A program made the translations under genes and the position numbers. A stretch of DNA of 64,000 nucleotides from Actinomycetes bacterium (GTDB taxonomy: Bacteria; Actinomycetota; Acidimicrobiia; Acidimicrobiales; RAAP-2). Below the pieces are notes generated by a model. It had not been told where the DNA came from. It ran no database searches and saw only the letters and a list, made by a program, of their open reading frames with translations. The DNA is taken from positions 1-64,000 of the forward strand of contig JAKADK010000006.1 in assembly GCA_021820665.1 (NCBI GenBank), written 5' to 3'. Shown here piece after piece: positions 42,851 to 51,863 of the stretch; position 1 is the stretch's first letter, and the number at the start of each line of letters is the position of its first letter.

Positions 42851-42895
42851 CCAGCGGGCCCAGAGCCAGCGGGCCCAGAGCCAGAGGACCCAGAG
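42851..42895 (+). repeat. Three tandem 15-bp repeats in a 5' leader
   Basis: CCAGCGGGCCCAGAG twice exactly, then CCAGAGGACCCAGAG; preceded by two related CAGAGGACCCAGAC-like segments. The block ends at the ribosome site of the next gene. Confidence 0.9.
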
Positions 42896-42902
42896 GAGAA
42901 GC

Positions 42903-43274
42903 GTGTTCAGACGCCGCCGAGACAACCGACAGGGAGGGCGCACGAGCCGGTTCGGCGTCCTCGGAGGCGACACCGTGGACCTGGTGGTCGCCTACGTGAA
43001 GCAGGAGACCCTCGAGCCGCTGCGGGGACTGGGACGCTTCGTGGTCTTCGGGGCGGCCGGTTCAGTGGCCCTCGCCACCGGGTTCGTGCTGGGAGAGATC
43101 GGGTTGCTGCGCGTGCTGCAGGGCGAGACGGGCGGGACGTTCTCGGGGAACCTGTCCTGGCTTCCCTACGTGCTCACGGCGGTGGTCGGGGTCGGTGTCG
43201 CTGGTGGATCGGCGGTGGCGATCGGCAAGGGCCAGGCGCGCCGGACCCTACGACGTGACGAGGAGGCGAAGTGA
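42903..43274 (+). CDS. Phage-holin-family-like two-helix membrane protein
   Basis: The 123-residue protein starts with a basic MFRRRRDNRQGG segment, has VDLVVAYVKQETLEPLRGLGRF, and then two hydrophobic helices separated by a short polar loop, ending in a charged tail. This is the layout of the small actinobacterial membrane proteins annotated as putative holin superfamily III; it need not be phage-derived. GTG start with GGAG 4 bases upstream; overlaps the next gene by 4 bases. Confidence 0.68.
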   Translation: MFRRRRDNRQGGRTSRFGVLGGDTVDLVVAYVKQETLEPLRGLGRFVVFGAAGSVALATGFVLGEIGLLRVLQGETGGTFSGNLSWLPYVLTAVVGVGVAGGSAVAIGKGQARRTLRRDEEAK

Positions 43275-43483
43275 GCGAGCAACCGGCCCGGATCACCAGG
43301 GAGGACGTCGAAGCCCGCTTCCGTGCGATCCAGGGCGAGGTGGGCACGGAACTGGAGTCGGCTCGCCCCCGTCTGGTGACGATCGGGGCGGCGACGCTGG
43401 TCGTGATCGTGGCCGCGGCGTTCCTGGCCGGCCGCCGCCGGGGCCGGAGGCGCTCGGCAGTGATCGAAGTGCGCCGGATCTGA
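43271..43483 (+). CDS. Small single-pass membrane protein
   Basis: A 70-residue protein: a charged N-terminal helix (ITREDVEARFRAIQGEVG), one membrane segment (about 36-54) and a very basic end (GRRRGRRR). The GTG start overlaps the preceding gene (GTGA), so the two are probably made together. Function unknown. Confidence 0.65.
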   Translation: MSEQPARITREDVEARFRAIQGEVGTELESARPRLVTIGAATLVVIVAAAFLAGRRRGRRRSAVIEVRRI

Positions 43484-43499
43484 CCCGGTGGGCCCCTTG

Positions 43500-43721
43500 A
43501 TGGACAGGGTGATCAGGACGGGTTTCCGTCGTGGCCTGCGCGGAGGCGACCCGCTCTGGCTCGTCCTCGGGGCGTCGGCGTGGATGGTCCGCCGAGCCCG
43601 CCGGTCGCGCCACGAGGTGGTGTACCGGACCCGGGCCGAACCGGGGGACCGCCTGGAGATCTCCCTCCGGTCGCCGTCGACGGCCGGAACGCGCCGCGAG
43701 AGACGGCGCGTTCGTGCCTGA
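43500..43721 (+). CDS. Small basic hypothetical protein
   Basis: A 73-residue protein (77 from GTG 43488) rich in Arg: RVIRTGFRRGLRGGDPLWLVLGASAWMVRRARRSRHEVVYRTR and onward, with one short hydrophobic stretch. It follows the two small membrane proteins at short distance and is likely their operon partner. No family recognised. The 69 bases to trmI hold nothing clear. Confidence 0.55.
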   Translation: MDRVIRTGFRRGLRGGDPLWLVLGASAWMVRRARRSRHEVVYRTRAEPGDRLEISLRSPSTAGTRRERRRVRA

Positions 43722-43790
43722 CGGGGCGGTGGCCGCGGACACGTCCGAGCGCACCCGACGGGAGCAGATCGCGCCCGGGCCGGCTGGCCG

Positions 43791-44624
43791 ATGAGCGGGA
43801 CGCCATCGGGCGACCGGTCGGTGCTGGCCGCCGGTGAGCGGGTACTGCTGATCGACGCCAAGGACCGCCGTTACCTGCTCACGTTGCGGGCCGGCGTCTC
43901 CTTCCACACCCACATGGGCATCGTCGCCCACGACGACGTCATCGGCGCGGTGGAGGGGTCAACGGTCAACGGGAGCACGGGTCGCCGGTTCGTGGTGGTC
44001 CGACCGACGCTCGCCGACCTCGTGCTCAAGATGCCGCGTGGCGCGCAGGTCATCTACCCCAAGGACCTGGCGGCGATGGTGCTGGCGGCCGACATCGCCC
44101 CGGGTGACCGGGTGCTCGAAGCGGGAGTGGGCTCAGGGGCGCTGTCCATGGCCCTGCTCCGCGCCGGGGCCAGCGTCGTCGGCTACGAGCTTCGCCCGGA
44201 CTTCGCCGAGCGGGCCGAAGAGAACGTGCGCACCTCATCGGGGCCCGACGCGCCCTACCGGGTCGAGATCCGGAGCGCCTACGAGCCGTTCGACGAGCAC
44301 GGCCTCGACCGCATCATGCTCGACCTCCCCGAGCCCTGGCAGGTGATCCCCCATGCGTGCCATGCCCTCCGGCCCGGGGGCTTCCTCTGCGCCTACCTCC
44401 CGACCATCAACCAGACGGCGCAGCTGCGCGCCGCACTCGACGCCAGTGCGTTCGGCATGGCCGAGACGATCGAGGTGCTCCGCCGGACCTGGCACGTCAC
44501 GGACCGGTCGGTGCGTCCCGACCACCGGATGGTCGGGCACACCGGGTTCATCACCACGGCCCGTCTGCTCGTTCCCGCCGGTCCCGCCCATGGCGGTCCG
44601 GGGGAGGGCGGCGCGGGGCCCTGA
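43791..44624 (+). CDS. trmI: tRNA (adenine-58-N1)-methyltransferase
   Basis: Methylates A58 in the tRNA T-loop using SAM. The 277-residue protein has a small N-terminal beta domain (LLIDAKDRRYLLTL, RPTLADLVLKMPRGAQVIYPKDLA), then the Rossmann domain with VLEAGVGSGALSMALLRAGA, VVGYELRPDF, MLDLPEPWQVIPHA and FLCAYLPTINQ. The gene commonly lies beside the proteasome cluster in actinobacteria, as here. Confidence 0.92.
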   Translation: MSGTPSGDRSVLAAGERVLLIDAKDRRYLLTLRAGVSFHTHMGIVAHDDVIGAVEGSTVNGSTGRRFVVVRPTLADLVLKMPRGAQVIYPKDLAAMVLAADIAPGDRVLEAGVGSGALSMALLRAGASVVGYELRPDFAERAEENVRTSSGPDAPYRVEIRSAYEPFDEHGLDRIMLDLPEPWQVIPHACHALRPGGFLCAYLPTINQTAQLRAALDASAFGMAETIEVLRRTWHVTDRSVRPDHRMVGHTGFITTARLLVPAGPAHGGPGEGGAGP

Positions 44625-44655
44625 CACCCGCCGACGGCGTCCCGCTGGGCGGGTG
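44625..44655. terminator. Stem-loop after trmI
   Basis: CACCCGCC immediately after the trmI stop, a 15-base loop, then GGCGGGTG: a perfect 8-bp stem between convergent trmI and ferredoxin genes. No T-run; a bidirectional terminator is plausible. Confidence 0.5.
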
Positions 44656-44714
44656 GTCGGCGCAGGGCTGTGCGACGAGCCGGGCGGGCGCGCGAACCAG
44701 TCCCGCTCGACGAA

Positions 44715-44951
44715 TCAGTCCCGCTCGATGAAGATGCACTCCCCGGGGCACTCCTCGGACGCCTCGACGGCGGCGTCTTCCAGATCGGCCGGCACGACGG
44801 CCATGCCCGCGGAGCCGCCCGGGTCGTCCATCACCTCGGAGCCCTCCTTCACGTAGGCCAGCCCGTCGTCGAGCAAGGTGAACACGGCGGGAGCGATCTC
44901 TTCGCAGAGACCGTCTCCGGTGCAGAGATCCTGGTCGATCCAGACCTTCAT
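44715..44951 (-). CDS. Ferredoxin
   Basis: Small acidic ferredoxin of 78 residues with VWIDQDLCTGDGLCEEIAP at the N-terminus and EECPGECIFIE at the C-terminus. The spacing C-x5-C plus a distal Cys, with the middle Cys of a classical C-x2-C-x2-C missing, fits a [3Fe-4S] or P450-type single-cluster ferredoxin. An in-frame ATG at 44975 would add eight residues; AGGAG lies just inside that extension. Electron partner not in the window. It is divergent from arc. Confidence 0.8.
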   Translation of the reverse strand: MKVWIDQDLCTGDGLCEEIAPAVFTLLDDGLAYVKEGSEVMDDPGGSAGMAVVPADLEDAAVEASEECPGECIFIERD

Positions 44952-45075
44952 CAGTGGTAACTCTCCTGGGGACATGCCTGAGGGCCGGCCGCGGCCACCC
45001 TTCGAGCGCGAGCGAGCACGTGGTCCCGGGGATCGGGCACCGGACGCCTCGACGTCCGGTCACCTGCTCGGCTAC

Positions 45076-45081
45076 AGCTTA
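45076..45081 (-). promoter_or_regulatory. -10 hexamer for the ferredoxin gene
   Basis: TAAGCT on the minus strand, about 125 bases before the start codon, so this would be a leadered transcript. Confidence 0.35.
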
Positions 45082-45178
45082 CCCGGTCGTCGGGCGCCGG
45101 CTGCGGATCGGGAACGCGGCCGGCGTCGTCCAGCGGCGGGTGTCGCCGGCACGGCGCCAACGACGACGGCTCCCGGTG

Positions 45179-45184
45179 TAGGGT
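45179..45184 (+). promoter_or_regulatory. -10 hexamer for arc
   Basis: TAGGGT, 13 bases before an in-frame GTG (45198) and about 120 before the ATG used here (45306). Confidence 0.4.
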
Positions 45185-45305
45185 CGGGCCGCGGGCGGTG
45201 CGAAGGAGGCACGGACCCGGAGATCGGGCCGAGCTCGGGGACGCAACGGATCGGACCCGGGCCCGGCGAGGTTCGAGTGCCGGGCGGGCCGGCGAGCGTG
45301 AGGTG

Positions 45306-47081
45306 ATGGCGACGGCTGATTTCGAGGACCGGGAGCACGGGAAGGGACCTACAGCCGACGACGACGTCGTGGAGCTGCTCTTGAGGGCGAGCGAGGCCGA
45401 AGAGGAGGTCGCCGCGCTACGGCGGCGGCTGGCCGAGCACCCGCGCCGGGTGGAGCTGCTCGAAGAGCGGCTGCTCGAGACGAAGGGCCAGCTCGCCCAG
45501 GCGATCTCGCAGAACGAGAAGCTCACCTTCACCCTGCAGACAGCCAAGGAGCACATCGCCGCGCTCCGCGACGAGGTCGAGAAGCTGACGCAACCGCCGG
45601 CGGCCTACGGGACGTTCCTCGGCAGGAACGACGACGGCACCGTCGACGTCTTCTCCGGGGGACGCAAGATGCGGGTGGCGGTCCACCCGGACATCGACCC
45701 GAGCGAGGTGAGGCGGGGGGACGAGGTGGTGCTGAACGAGTCCCTGAACGTCGTGCTGGCCCGGGAGGGGGAGTCGGCCGGAGAAGTCGTCGTGCTCAAA
45801 GAGGTCCTGGAGGACGGCACGCGGGCCCTCGTCTACGGCCGGGCGGACGAGGAGCGTGTCGTGCAGCTGTCCGATGCGCTGCTCGGAGTGAAGCTGCGCG
45901 CCGGCGACAGTGTTCTCATGGAGGTCCGGACGGGCCTGCTCATCGAGAAGCTGCCGAGGCCGGAGGTCGAGGAGCTGGTCCTCGAAGAGGTGCCCGATGT
46001 GACCTATGGCGACGTGGGCGGGCTCGACGACCAGATCGAGGCGATCACCGACGCGGTGGAGCTCCCGTACCTCTACCGCGGGCTCTACGCCGAGCACCGC
46101 CTCCCTGCTCCCAAGGGCATCTTGCTCTACGGGCCTCCGGGATGCGGCAAGACGCTGATCGCCAAGGCAGTCGCCAACTCGTTGGCTCGGAAGGTGGCCG
46201 AGGTGACCGGGAACACCAATACGCGGAGCTATTTCTTGAACATCAAGGGCCCCGAGCTGTTGAACAAGTACGTCGGCGAGACCGAGCGCCAGATCCGCCT
46301 CGTGTTCCAGCGCGCCCGGGAGAAGTCCGAGGAAGGGGTGCCGGTGATCGTCTTTTTCGACGAGATGGACTCCTTGTTCCGGACCCGAGGCACGGGGATC
46401 AGCTCGGACATGGAGTCCACCATCGTCCCCCAGCTGCTGGCGGAGATCGACGGGGTGGAGGCCCTACGTGACGTCATCGTGATCGGCGCGTCCAACCGGG
46501 AGGACCTGATCGACCCGGCCATCCTGCGACCCGGCCGCCTCGACGTGAAGATCCGCATCGAACGACCCGACGAGGCGGCCGCGGCCCAGATCTTCTCCCG
46601 GTACCTCACGCCGGACCTGCCGCTCGATGCCGGGGAGGTCGCATCGCTCGGGGGAGGCGACCCCTCGAAGGCGACACAGGCGATGATCGAGGCGACGGTG
46701 GGGGAGATGTACCGGAGGGACGACGACAACCGGTTCCTCGAAGTCACCTACCAGAACGGCGACAAGGAGGTCCTCTACTTCCGGGACTTCGCGTCGGGAG
46801 CCATGATCGAGAACATCGTCCGGCGGGCGAAGAAGCTGGCGATCAAGCGGGCCATCAGCGGTGCCGGTCGGGGGATCCGGACCGCCGACCTCCTGGAGTC
46901 GATCCGCCAGGAGTACAAGGAGAACGAGGACCTCCCCAACACGACGAACCCCGACGACTGGGCGAAGATCTCCGGCAAGAAGGGGGAGCGGATCGTCTAT
47001 ATCCGGACGCTCATCAGCGAGGACCGCGAGACCAAGGGGGGGCGGGCCATCGAGCGGGTGGGGACGGGCCAGTACCTCTAG
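45306..47081 (+). CDS. arc: Proteasome-associated AAA ATPase (ARC/Mpa)
   Basis: Hexameric unfoldase that captures pupylated proteins and feeds them to the 20S core. The 591-residue protein has an N-terminal coiled coil (about 20-90) that binds Pup, an OB-fold interdomain, and the AAA module with Walker A GPPGCGKT, Walker [13 protein letters not shown] and arginine-finger region [17 protein letters not shown]. It ends in GQYL, the C-terminal motif that docks into the proteasome ring. The start is uncertain: GTG 45198 would add 36 basic residues; ATG 45306 gives the length usual for mycobacterial Mpa. Confidence 0.96.
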   Translation: MATADFEDREHGKGPTADDDVVELLLRASEAEEEVAALRRRLAEHPRRVELLEERLLETKGQLAQAISQNEKLTFTLQTAKEHIAALRDEVEKLTQPPAAYGTFLGRNDDGTVDVFSGGRKMRVAVHPDIDPSEVRRGDEVVLNESLNVVLAREGESAGEVVVLKEVLEDGTRALVYGRADEERVVQLSDALLGVKLRAGDSVLMEVRTGLLIEKLPRPEVEELVLEEVPDVTYGDVGGLDDQIEAITDAVELPYLYRGLYAEHRLPAPKGILLYGPPGCGKTLIAKAVANSLARKVAEVTGNTNTRSYFLNIKGPELLNKYVGETERQIRLVFQRAREKSEEGVPVIVFFDEMDSLFRTRGTGISSDMESTIVPQLLAEIDGVEALRDVIVIGASNREDLIDPAILRPGRLDVKIRIERPDEAAAAQIFSRYLTPDLPLDAGEVASLGGGDPSKATQAMIEATVGEMYRRDDDNRFLEVTYQNGDKEVLYFRDFASGAMIENIVRRAKKLAIKRAISGAGRGIRTADLLESIRQEYKENEDLPNTTNPDDWAKISGKKGERIVYIRTLISEDRETKGGRAIERVGTGQYL

Positions 47082-47125
47082 GGCAGCGCGCCGCCCCCGG
47101 GGGCAACGTGCGTCCGTTCCCGGGA

Positions 47126-47131
47126 TAGGGT
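47126..47131 (+). promoter_or_regulatory. -10 hexamer for dop
   Basis: TAGGGT, 7 bases before the GTG at 47139. Confidence 0.5.
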
Positions 47132-47138
47132 CGACATC

Positions 47139-48632
47139 GTGGCCATCGAGAAGGTCTGTGGGATCGAGACGGAGTACGGCATCCAGGTGGTCGGGGGCGA
47201 CCCGAACCCCATTGCCGGGTCGTCCGTGCTCATCAACGCCTACGCCCACGAAGTCGTGCACCGCCGGACGGCGTGGGACTTCGACGACGAGTCCCCCGGC
47301 AACGACGCCCGGGGTGAGGCGCAGCCGGGCGCCATGCCACCGGCGATCGAGACCCACCTGGTGAACAGCGTGCTCACCAACGGGGCCCGCTACTATGTCG
47401 ACCACGCCCACCCGGAGTTCTCCACCCCGGAGTGCCTCGACGCCCTCGAGTGCGTCCGCTACGACCGGGCCGGGGAGGAGATCCTGCGACGGTCGGTCGA
47501 GGCGGCGGACCGGCTGACGCACGACGGGCGGCGGTTCTCCGTCTACAAGAACAACTCCGACGGCAAGGGCAACTCCTACGGGTGCCACGAGAACTACCTC
47601 GTCGCCCGGTCGGTGCCCTTCGACCGCATCGTGACGTCGGTGACGCCCCACTTCGTGACCCGTCAGATCTACGCCGGCGCCGGAAAGGTCGGAGCCGAGA
47701 CGGCGGCGTTCGACGGCCAGCGCGTCGACTACCAGATCTCCCAGCGTGCCGAGTTCTTCGAGGAGCGGGTGGGCCTGGAGACCACCTTGAAGCGGCCGAT
47801 CGTGAACACGCGCGACGAGCCGCACGCCGACCCGAGCCGCTACCGGCGCCTGCACGTGATCGTGGGGGACTCGAACCTGTGCGAGGTGGCGACGTTCCTG
47901 AAGGTGGGCACGACGGCGCTCGTCCTCTCCATGATCGAGGACGACGCCACTGGACCGCGCCCGCTCGACTTTGCCGATCCGGTCCGGGCGATGCACGCCG
48001 TCTCTCAGGACCTGACGCTGCGTCGGGCACTGCGGATGGCAGACGGGTCGACGGCGACGGCGCTCGACGTCCAGTGGCACCTCTACGAGCTCGCCCGGAA
48101 GTACGCGATGGACCACGGGACGGCGAGCGTCGGCGGGGCCGACGTGGGGACGCTCATCCTCGACCGCTGGGGTGGTGTGCTCGAGGCGCTCGAGGCGGAC
48201 CCGATGTCGCTGGCCGGGCAGCTCGACTGGGTGGCCAAGCTCCACCTGCTCGAGGGCTATCGCGCCCGGCACGACCTAGCGTGGCAGGACCGGCGGTTGG
48301 CGGCGATGGACCTGCAGTACCACGACCTTCGCCCGGCAAGATCGCTGTTCTCCCGGTTGGGAACGGAGCGCCTCGTGAGCGACGAGGAGGTCGCGCGGGC
48401 CGTGGAGACCCCGCCCCGGGGCACACGGGCGTGGTTCCGCGGGGCGTGCCTCGCCCGGTGGCCCGACGCGGTGGTCACGGCCAACTGGGACTCCCTCGTC
48501 TTCGACTTGGGGCAGGACCCGCTCCGGCGGGTCCCTATGATGGACCCCCTGCGAGGCACCGCGGATCACGTCGAGGAATTACTGCAGAAGAGCTCCACTC
48601 CAGCCGATCTTCTCAGTCGATTGAGCCAGTAG
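47139..48632 (+). CDS. dop: Pup depupylase/deamidase
   Basis: Removes Pup from conjugates and, where Pup ends in Gln, deamidates it. The 497-residue glutamine-synthetase-like protein begins with IEKVCGIETEYGIQVVGG, contains the long flexible Dop loop (about residues 40-80) absent from PafA, the YVDHAHPEFSTPE active-site strand with catalytic Asp, [17 protein letters not shown] and [25 protein letters not shown]. Because Pup here already ends in Glu, only depupylation should be needed. Confidence 0.96.
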   Translation: MAIEKVCGIETEYGIQVVGGDPNPIAGSSVLINAYAHEVVHRRTAWDFDDESPGNDARGEAQPGAMPPAIETHLVNSVLTNGARYYVDHAHPEFSTPECLDALECVRYDRAGEEILRRSVEAADRLTHDGRRFSVYKNNSDGKGNSYGCHENYLVARSVPFDRIVTSVTPHFVTRQIYAGAGKVGAETAAFDGQRVDYQISQRAEFFEERVGLETTLKRPIVNTRDEPHADPSRYRRLHVIVGDSNLCEVATFLKVGTTALVLSMIEDDATGPRPLDFADPVRAMHAVSQDLTLRRALRMADGSTATALDVQWHLYELARKYAMDHGTASVGGADVGTLILDRWGGVLEALEADPMSLAGQLDWVAKLHLLEGYRARHDLAWQDRRLAAMDLQYHDLRPARSLFSRLGTERLVSDEEVARAVETPPRGTRAWFRGACLARWPDAVVTANWDSLVFDLGQDPLRRVPMMDPLRGTADHVEELLQKSSTPADLLSRLSQ

Positions 48633-48652
48633 GGCCCGAGGAGGGTGTACCC

Positions 48653-48850
48653 ATGACCGAACGAGAGCTGAAGAAGAAGCCGACGACCACCGAGCGGGCT
48701 GAGCCGGTGGCCGAGGACGTGCCCGCGCCGTCAGCAAAGGGAGAGAAGCTGAAGGCCGAGCTCGACGACCTCCTGGACGAGATCGACGAGGTCCTCGAGG
48801 ACAATGCCGAGGAGTTCGTCCGTAACTACGTCCAGAAGGGTGGGGAGTAG
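48653..48850 (+). CDS. pup: Prokaryotic ubiquitin-like protein Pup
   Basis: Disordered 65-residue modifier that PafA couples to substrate lysines. The N-terminal half is rich in Lys, Thr and Pro; the Arc-binding helix [23 protein letters not shown] is split here only by normal family variation, and the end reads YVQKGGE. The terminal residue is Glu, encoded by GAG before TAG, not the Gln of mycobacteria, so it is conjugation-ready. ATG 48653 has GAGGAGGG upstream. The GGGGAG near its stop serves as ribosome site for prcB. Confidence 0.96.
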   Translation: MTERELKKKPTTTERAEPVAEDVPAPSAKGEKLKAELDDLLDEIDEVLEDNAEEFVRNYVQKGGE

Positions 48851-48855
48851 CCAGC

Positions 48856-49668
48856 GTGGGCCTTCCCGTGTTCACGGCGGCCGAAGACCCCGGTCCGGAC
48901 TTCGTCGGGCTGCTGCGCAGGACTGGCGTGTCGTCCGGCGTCCCGGCGGGTGGGGCGGCCGGTGGTGAGCCCGGCGTGGGCCCGGTCCGTCACGGCACCA
49001 CCGTCGTCGCCCTGCGCTACGCCGAGGGCGTGGTGATGGCGGGGGACCGCCGGGCGACCGAGGGGCACGCCATCGCCCACCGGGCGATGGAGAAGGTCTT
49101 CGCCGCCGACCGGTTCTCGGCCGTGGCGATCGCCGGTGCCGCCGGACCGGCGGTCGAGATGGTGCGCCTGTTCCAGACGCAGCTTGAGCACTACGAAAAG
49201 GTTGAGGGCGTGGTGCTCAGCCTCGAAGGAAAGGCGAACCAGCTGGGGCAGATGGTGAGGGAGCACCTGCCGATGGCGATGCAGGGGCTCGCCGTCGTCC
49301 CGCTGTTCGCCGGCTACGACCTCGACCGGCAGCGGGGAAGGATCTTCAACTACGACGTGACCGGCGGTCACTACGAGGAGACCGAGCACAGCGCCACCGG
49401 GTCGGGCGGACGTGACGCCCGCACCACCGTGAAGCTCGGCTACCGGGTGGGCATGCCCAGGGACGAGGCCGTCGAACTGGCGATCGAGGCGCTCTACGAG
49501 GCGGCGGACGAGGATTCGGCGACTGGGGGCCCCGACCTCGTCCGCGGGATCTACCCGCTCGTGGCCACGGTGACCGCGCTCGGCTTTGCGTCGGTTCCGG
49601 AGACCGAGGTGGCCGAACGGTTCGCCACGCTCATCGACCGCCGACGGTCGGAGGGGCGCCAGCCATGA
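48856..49668 (+). CDS. prcB: 20S proteasome beta subunit
   Basis: Catalytic subunit of the 20S core. Of the 270 residues, a Gly/Ala/Pro-rich propeptide of 47 is removed at [11 protein letters not shown], leaving Thr48 as nucleophile. The expected Asp (AGDRRAT) and Lys ([10 protein letters not shown]) of the active site are present. GTG start, with the ribosome site in the pup 3' end, and an ATGA overlap with prcA. Confidence 0.96.
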   Translation: MGLPVFTAAEDPGPDFVGLLRRTGVSSGVPAGGAAGGEPGVGPVRHGTTVVALRYAEGVVMAGDRRATEGHAIAHRAMEKVFAADRFSAVAIAGAAGPAVEMVRLFQTQLEHYEKVEGVVLSLEGKANQLGQMVREHLPMAMQGLAVVPLFAGYDLDRQRGRIFNYDVTGGHYEETEHSATGSGGRDARTTVKLGYRVGMPRDEAVELAIEALYEAADEDSATGGPDLVRGIYPLVATVTALGFASVPETEVAERFATLIDRRRSEGRQP

Positions 49669-50342
49669 CCATGCCTTATTACGTCGCGCCCGAGCAGGTG
49701 ATGAAGGACCGGGCGGAGTACGCCCAAAAGGGCATCGCCCGGGGCCGGTCGCTGGTGGCGACCACCTTTGACGACGGCATCCTCGTGGTGGCGGAGAACC
49801 CGTCGCGCTCGCTCCACAAGGTGAGCGAGATCTACGACCGGATCGCCTTCGCTGGCGTGGGGAAGTACAACGAGTTCGACCAGCTCCGGGTGTCGGGAGT
49901 CCGCCACGCCGACACGAAGGGGTACGCGTACAGCCGCGACGACGTCGACGCCCGGTCGCTGGCGAACCTCTACGCCCAGTACCTGGGCCAGGTGTTCACC
50001 CACGAGATGAAGCCGCTCGAGGTCGAGATCCTCGTGGCGGAGCTGGGCACCGACCGGAAGCCGGACCAGCTGTACCACATCGCCTATGAGGGGACCATCA
50101 CCGACGAGGACCGCTACGCCGTGCTCGGAGGTGAGACCCAGGCGATCGCCGACCGGATGGAACGGGTGTGGCACGACGGGTGGGGGATCAGCGAGGCCAC
50201 CCGCGCCGTGGTAGGAGCCCTCGGGGGCCCGGATCGGGTGTTGGAGCCAAAGGACCTCGAGGTGGCCGTCTTGGCCAGGGGCAACGGGCGGCGGACGTTC
50301 AGGCGGATCGAGGATGCCGAGCTCGACTCGCTGCTGGCTTGA
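49665..50342 (+). CDS. prcA: 20S proteasome alpha subunit
   Basis: Outer-ring subunit of the 20S core, 225 residues. It starts with [23 protein letters not shown] (the gate-forming N-terminus and H0 helix) and continues with [32 protein letters not shown] and the family strand order. No catalytic Thr, as expected. Its last codons and stop are duplicated in a 24-bp direct repeat. Confidence 0.96.
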   Translation: MTMPYYVAPEQVMKDRAEYAQKGIARGRSLVATTFDDGILVVAENPSRSLHKVSEIYDRIAFAGVGKYNEFDQLRVSGVRHADTKGYAYSRDDVDARSLANLYAQYLGQVFTHEMKPLEVEILVAELGTDRKPDQLYHIAYEGTITDEDRYAVLGGETQAIADRMERVWHDGWGISEATRAVVGALGGPDRVLEPKDLEVAVLARGNGRRTFRRIEDAELDSLLA

Positions 50343-50382
50343 ACGGGACGGCACCGGGTGGCTTGAACGGGACGGCACCGGG
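50335..50382 (+). repeat. 24-bp perfect direct repeat across the prcA stop codon
   Basis: A 24-base unit starting TGGCTTGAACGG occurs twice in tandem (50335-50358, 50359-50382). The first copy contains the prcA stop TGA, the second repeats the same codons beyond it. Confidence 0.95.
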
Positions 50383-50390
50383 GCCGTCCC
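50369..50390 (+). terminator. Hairpin between prcA and pafA
   Basis: GGGACGGC, 6-base loop, GCCGTCCC: perfect 8-bp stem formed partly by the second copy of the direct repeat. No T-run; may attenuate read-through into pafA, which has its own promoter hexamer. Confidence 0.4.
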
Positions 50391-50438
50391 CGGGCTGCCG
50401 GGCCCGGCGGTGGTTCCCCCCAGGCGCTGAGGGGGCGG

Positions 50439-50444
50439 TACGGT
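50439..50444 (+). promoter_or_regulatory. -10 hexamer for pafA
   Basis: TACGGT, 7 bases before the ATG at 50452. Confidence 0.5.
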
Positions 50445-50451
50445 GGGACCG

Positions 50452-51810
50452 ATGGACCGGCGCATCTTCGGGTTGGAGAACGAGTACGGCGTGACCTGCA
50501 CGCTGCGCGGCCAGCGTCGGCTCAGCCCCGACGAGGTGGCCCGGTACCTGTTCCGGAGGGTGGTGAGCTGGGGTCGGTCGTCAAACGTCTTCCTCGAGAA
50601 CGGGGCGCGGCTGTACCTCGACGTCGGCAGCCATCCGGAGTACGCCACGCCAGAGTGCGACGACATCGCCGAGCTGGTCGTGCACGACAAGGCCGGGGAA
50701 TGGATCCTGTCCCATCTCGTCGAAGGGGCGGAGAGCCGGCTTCGTGAGGAGGGGATCCGTGGGGACATCTATTTGTTCAAGAACAACACGGACTCGGCGG
50801 GGAACTCGTATGGCTGCCACGAGAACTATCTGACTAGCCGGCAGGACGACCTCGGCCACTACGCCGAGGTCCTCATCCCGTTCCTCGTCTCCCGGCAGAT
50901 CTACGCCGGGGCGGGAAAGGTCCTCCAGACGAACCGCGGTGCGTCGTTCTGCCTCTCCCAGCGGGCCGAGCACATCTGGGAGGGGGTGTCGTCGGCGACG
51001 ACGCGTAGCCGGCCGATCATCAACACCCGGGACGAGCCCCATGCCGACGCGGAGAAGTACCGGAGGCTTCACGTCATCGTGGGGGACTCGAACATGAGCG
51101 AGTACGCCACGTTCTTGAAGGTGGGGGCGACGAGCATCATCCTCCGGATGCTGGAGGACCCGGCAACCGTCCTGCGCGATCTCACGCTGGAGAACCCGAT
51201 CCGTGCGATCCGGGAGATCAGCCACGACCTCACCTGCCGCCGAGCGGTGCGGCTGGCCAACGGTCGCGAGATGAGCGCGCTCGACATCCAGTCGGAGTAC
51301 CTCCATCGGGCCCTGCGCTACCGGGACACGAAGGGGCTCTCGGTCCAGGAGTCCCGAGCCCTCGACATGTGGGAGCACTGCCTGAAAGGATTGGAGTCCG
51401 ACCCGATGACCCTGCACCGTGAGTGCGATTGGGTGGCCAAGTACCGTCTCATCGAGCACGTCCGGGCCCGGCACGACCTGGCGTTGGGGAGCCCCCGGGT
51501 GGCCCTGGTCGACCTGCAGTACCACGACGTCGACCGGCGGCGCGGGTTGTTCTACCGGCTCCAGGCCCACGACGAGGTCGAGCGGATCTGCGACGACACC
51601 GACATCGCCGCCGCCATGTCCACGCCGCCCCAGACCACACGGGCCCGGTTGCGGGGCGACTTCGTCCGACGGGCCAAGGAACGGCGCCGGGACTTCACCG
51701 TGGACTGGGTCCACCTCAAGCTGAACGACCAAGCCCAGCGGACGGTGCTTTTGAAGGACCCGTTCCGCTCGCACGACGAACGGGTCGAGAAGCTCATCGC
51801 CAGCCTGTGA
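50452..51810 (+). CDS. pafA: Pup ligase
   Basis: ATP-dependent ligase joining the C-terminal Glu of Pup to substrate lysines. It is 452 residues, the standard length: [31 protein letters not shown] with catalytic Asp, [41 protein letters not shown]. It lacks the Dop loop. I prefer ATG 50452 over GTG 50443 because of length and the leaderless-type hexamer. pafB and pafC do not follow; tatA does. Confidence 0.96.
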   Translation: MDRRIFGLENEYGVTCTLRGQRRLSPDEVARYLFRRVVSWGRSSNVFLENGARLYLDVGSHPEYATPECDDIAELVVHDKAGEWILSHLVEGAESRLREEGIRGDIYLFKNNTDSAGNSYGCHENYLTSRQDDLGHYAEVLIPFLVSRQIYAGAGKVLQTNRGASFCLSQRAEHIWEGVSSATTRSRPIINTRDEPHADAEKYRRLHVIVGDSNMSEYATFLKVGATSIILRMLEDPATVLRDLTLENPIRAIREISHDLTCRRAVRLANGREMSALDIQSEYLHRALRYRDTKGLSVQESRALDMWEHCLKGLESDPMTLHRECDWVAKYRLIEHVRARHDLALGSPRVALVDLQYHDVDRRRGLFYRLQAHDEVERICDDTDIAAAMSTPPQTTRARLRGDFVRRAKERRRDFTVDWVHLKLNDQAQRTVLLKDPFRSHDERVEKLIASL

Positions 51811-51851
51811 GGCACCGCCCACTCGCTGGTCTTTCCCGACCTCGCTGCCGG

Positions 51852-51857
51852 TAGACT
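51852..51857 (+). promoter_or_regulatory. -10 hexamer for tatA
   Basis: TAGACT, 6 bases before the GTG at 51864. Confidence 0.55.
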
Positions 51858-51863
51858 GGCTCC

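Larger units (their letters stand above)
44952..45305. other. Divergent regulatory region between ferredoxin and arc
   Basis: No gene supported in this stretch. It contains the perfect inverted repeat ACCGGACG-6-CGTCCGGT at 45039-45060, TAAGCT on the minus strand at 45081-45076 (candidate promoter for the ferredoxin), and TAGGGT on the plus strand at 45179-45184 (candidate promoter for arc). The inverted repeat would lie in the ferredoxin mRNA leader of about 120 bases, as an operator or RNA hairpin. Confidence 0.5.

Noticed and set aside
42903-43483. Holin-like gene taken as a sign of a prophage.
   Set aside because: No other phage gene, integrase or att site nearby; the family is common as ordinary actinobacterial membrane proteins, and flanking genes are housekeeping.
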